From positions 1 to 64,000 of the forward strand of contig NZ_FOSH01000015.1 of NCBI RefSeq assembly GCF_900114205.1: DNA of 64,000 bases. Direction: 5' to 3'. Under the pieces are notes generated by a model, which saw only the letters and a program-made list of their open reading frames with translations, was not told where the DNA came from and did not search any database. Origin of the DNA: Methylophaga sulfidovorans (GTDB lineage Bacteria; Pseudomonadota; Gammaproteobacteria; Nitrosococcales; Methylophagaceae). Positions 63,194-64,000 of the stretch are shown here, piece after piece; the first letter of the stretch is position 1, and each line of letters starts with the position of its first letter. A program made the translations under genes and the position numbers.

Positions 63194-64000
63194 ATGACAG
63201 GACACAGAAAATATCGCTTTCCATTTCGCCTGACAATACGCCTTACGGTAGTAATGACGTTTATTTTTGCTACCTTCATTACCGCTGTTGCAGCGCTGAC
63301 ACTGCAATATTATTTTATGCAGCAGATGGCCACGGATGCTGCCACCGAACGTTTCAATAATCTGGCAGATAAAACCAGCCAATTACTCAACACCATCGAT
63401 AGTCAGGCCGTGGAAACAACACGGATTCTCGCTAGTTATCCTGGCCTGGTAAATGGCAATACGGTTAGTCAGGATGCACGCAGTATTTTTTCATCTCTGA
63501 TGCTTGATCGCGACATGCTTTATGCCATTTACCTCGGCTTACCGAATGGTGATTTTTATGAAGTCATTAACCTGAATAGTGGCGAGGAAGTTCGCAAACA
63601 ACTCAACGCTGATCCTAAGGATAGATGGGTTGTTGTCACCATTAATGGTGAAGGTGTCGAGCGTAGCCGAACATTTGAATATTACTCAAGTGACTTTAAG
63701 CTCAGACTAAAACGCAGTGAACCAAGCAATTACATCTCGGTTATCAGTCCCTGGTTTGTGAATGCGGATGAAAATAGCATTAACAAAACAGACCCCTATC
63801 TATTTCACAATATACAAGCACCGGGTCAGACCTATTCTAAAAAGCTAAGTAATGGTGCAGTGATTGCTGTAGATATTGCCTTGAGCTCGATGTCAGATTA
63901 TCTGAGCCAGCATGAACTGACCGACTTTGGACAAGTCTTTTTATATCGCTCGACCGGTGAATTATTAGCCTCTAACTTGCCGAGTAATGAAGCTATTGTG
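63194..64000 (+). CDS. Membrane sensor with Cache-type domain (cut by window end)
   Basis: The frame is open from the ATG at 63194 to the window edge (269 codons). After a basic N-terminus a helix (about residues 20-40) leads to a large periplasmic region. It has the style of a double-Cache domain (DRDMLYAIYLGLPNGDFYE, YISVISPWFV, GAVIAVDIALSSMSDYLS, VFLYRSTGELLAS). The output domain lies outside the window; a cyclase, HD-GYP, GGDEF or histidine kinase are all possible. It is divergent from the efflux genes. Confidence 0.7.
   Translation, partial: MTGHRKYRFPFRLTIRLTVVMTFIFATFITAVAALTLQYYFMQQMATDAATERFNNLADKTSQLLNTIDSQAVETTRILASYPGLVNGNTVSQDARSIFSSLMLDRDMLYAIYLGLPNGDFYEVINLNSGEEVRKQLNADPKDRWVVVTINGEGVERSRTFEYYSSDFKLRLKRSEPSNYISVISPWFVNADENSINKTDPYLFHNIQAPGQTYSKKLSNGAVIAVDIALSSMSDYLSQHELTDFGQVFLYRSTGELLASNLPSNEAIV

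Noticed and set aside
1-64000. tRNA, rRNA or CRISPR array
   Set aside because: No cloverleaf-like gene, rRNA core sequence or regularly spaced repeat was seen on either strand.
1-64000. Prophage
   Set aside because: No capsid, terminase, portal or phage-type integrase genes; the mobile signals are IS and integron type.

Overview
The window looks like chromosomal DNA of a marine-type gammaproteobacterium of low to moderate GC. It has the recCBD order, a tesA/ybbAP divergon, a VPLPA-CTERM surface protein and a urea ABC transporter joined to urease. Codon usage and gene content would fit a Methylophaga-like organism, but no rRNA or other phylogenetic marker is present, so that placement is a guess.

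Layout. 1-1540: end of an IS4-family element cutting into two minus-strand integron gene cassettes that share a clear attC (782-851). 1800-11290: housekeeping and surface genes (AI-2E permease, MBL hydrolase, MsrBA fusion, two-component system, lipoprotein hydrolase, VPLPA-CTERM protein). 11290-19740: recC-recB-recD. 20064-21196: small membrane protein and cytochrome b561. 21258-34201: the urea block. 34485-42563: TPR protein, P-type cation ATPase, small proteins, tesA, ybbA, ybbP. 42564-48592: accessory region with a Vibrio-type (VCR-like) attC, a TacA/TacT-type toxin-antitoxin pair, REP-like tandem repeats, two decayed signalling genes (a diguanylate cyclase with a frameshift and a binding protein with an in-frame stop) and a VIT-family/MscS pair separated by a decayed attC-like site. 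48711-64000: MocR regulator with a divergent GNAT gene, MarC, VOC, methyltransferase, small membrane proteins, a frameshifted pyruvate-oxidase-like gene, old yellow enzyme, aldehyde dehydrogenase, an EmrAB-type efflux pair and the start of a membrane sensor.

The most interesting system is 21258-34201. A nickel-permease-like gene, an ANTAR (AmiR-like) gene and an AmiC-like gene are divergent from urtABCDE-ureEF(AB)CGD, which runs about 10 kb with gaps under 65 bp. The AmiC-like protein has no signal peptide but shares a long near-identical segment with the periplasmic UrtA encoded next to it. The leader before urtA has a sigma-54-type promoter with correct GG-N10-GC spacing. It then has two hairpins with the same hexaloop AAAAGC, and a strong intrinsic terminator 22 nt before the urtA start. 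I infer that a cytoplasmic urea (or amide) sensor releases an ANTAR antiterminator that lets RNA polymerase read through into urea uptake, nickel insertion and urease.

The second theme is dispersed integron material without an integrase. There are three attC-type sites of different families. There is also a 65-bp hairpin element present twice, 41 kb apart in opposite orientation (51 of 65 positions identical by hand count, with compensatory stem changes). Each copy ends exactly in the GTTAG core that begins a cassette.
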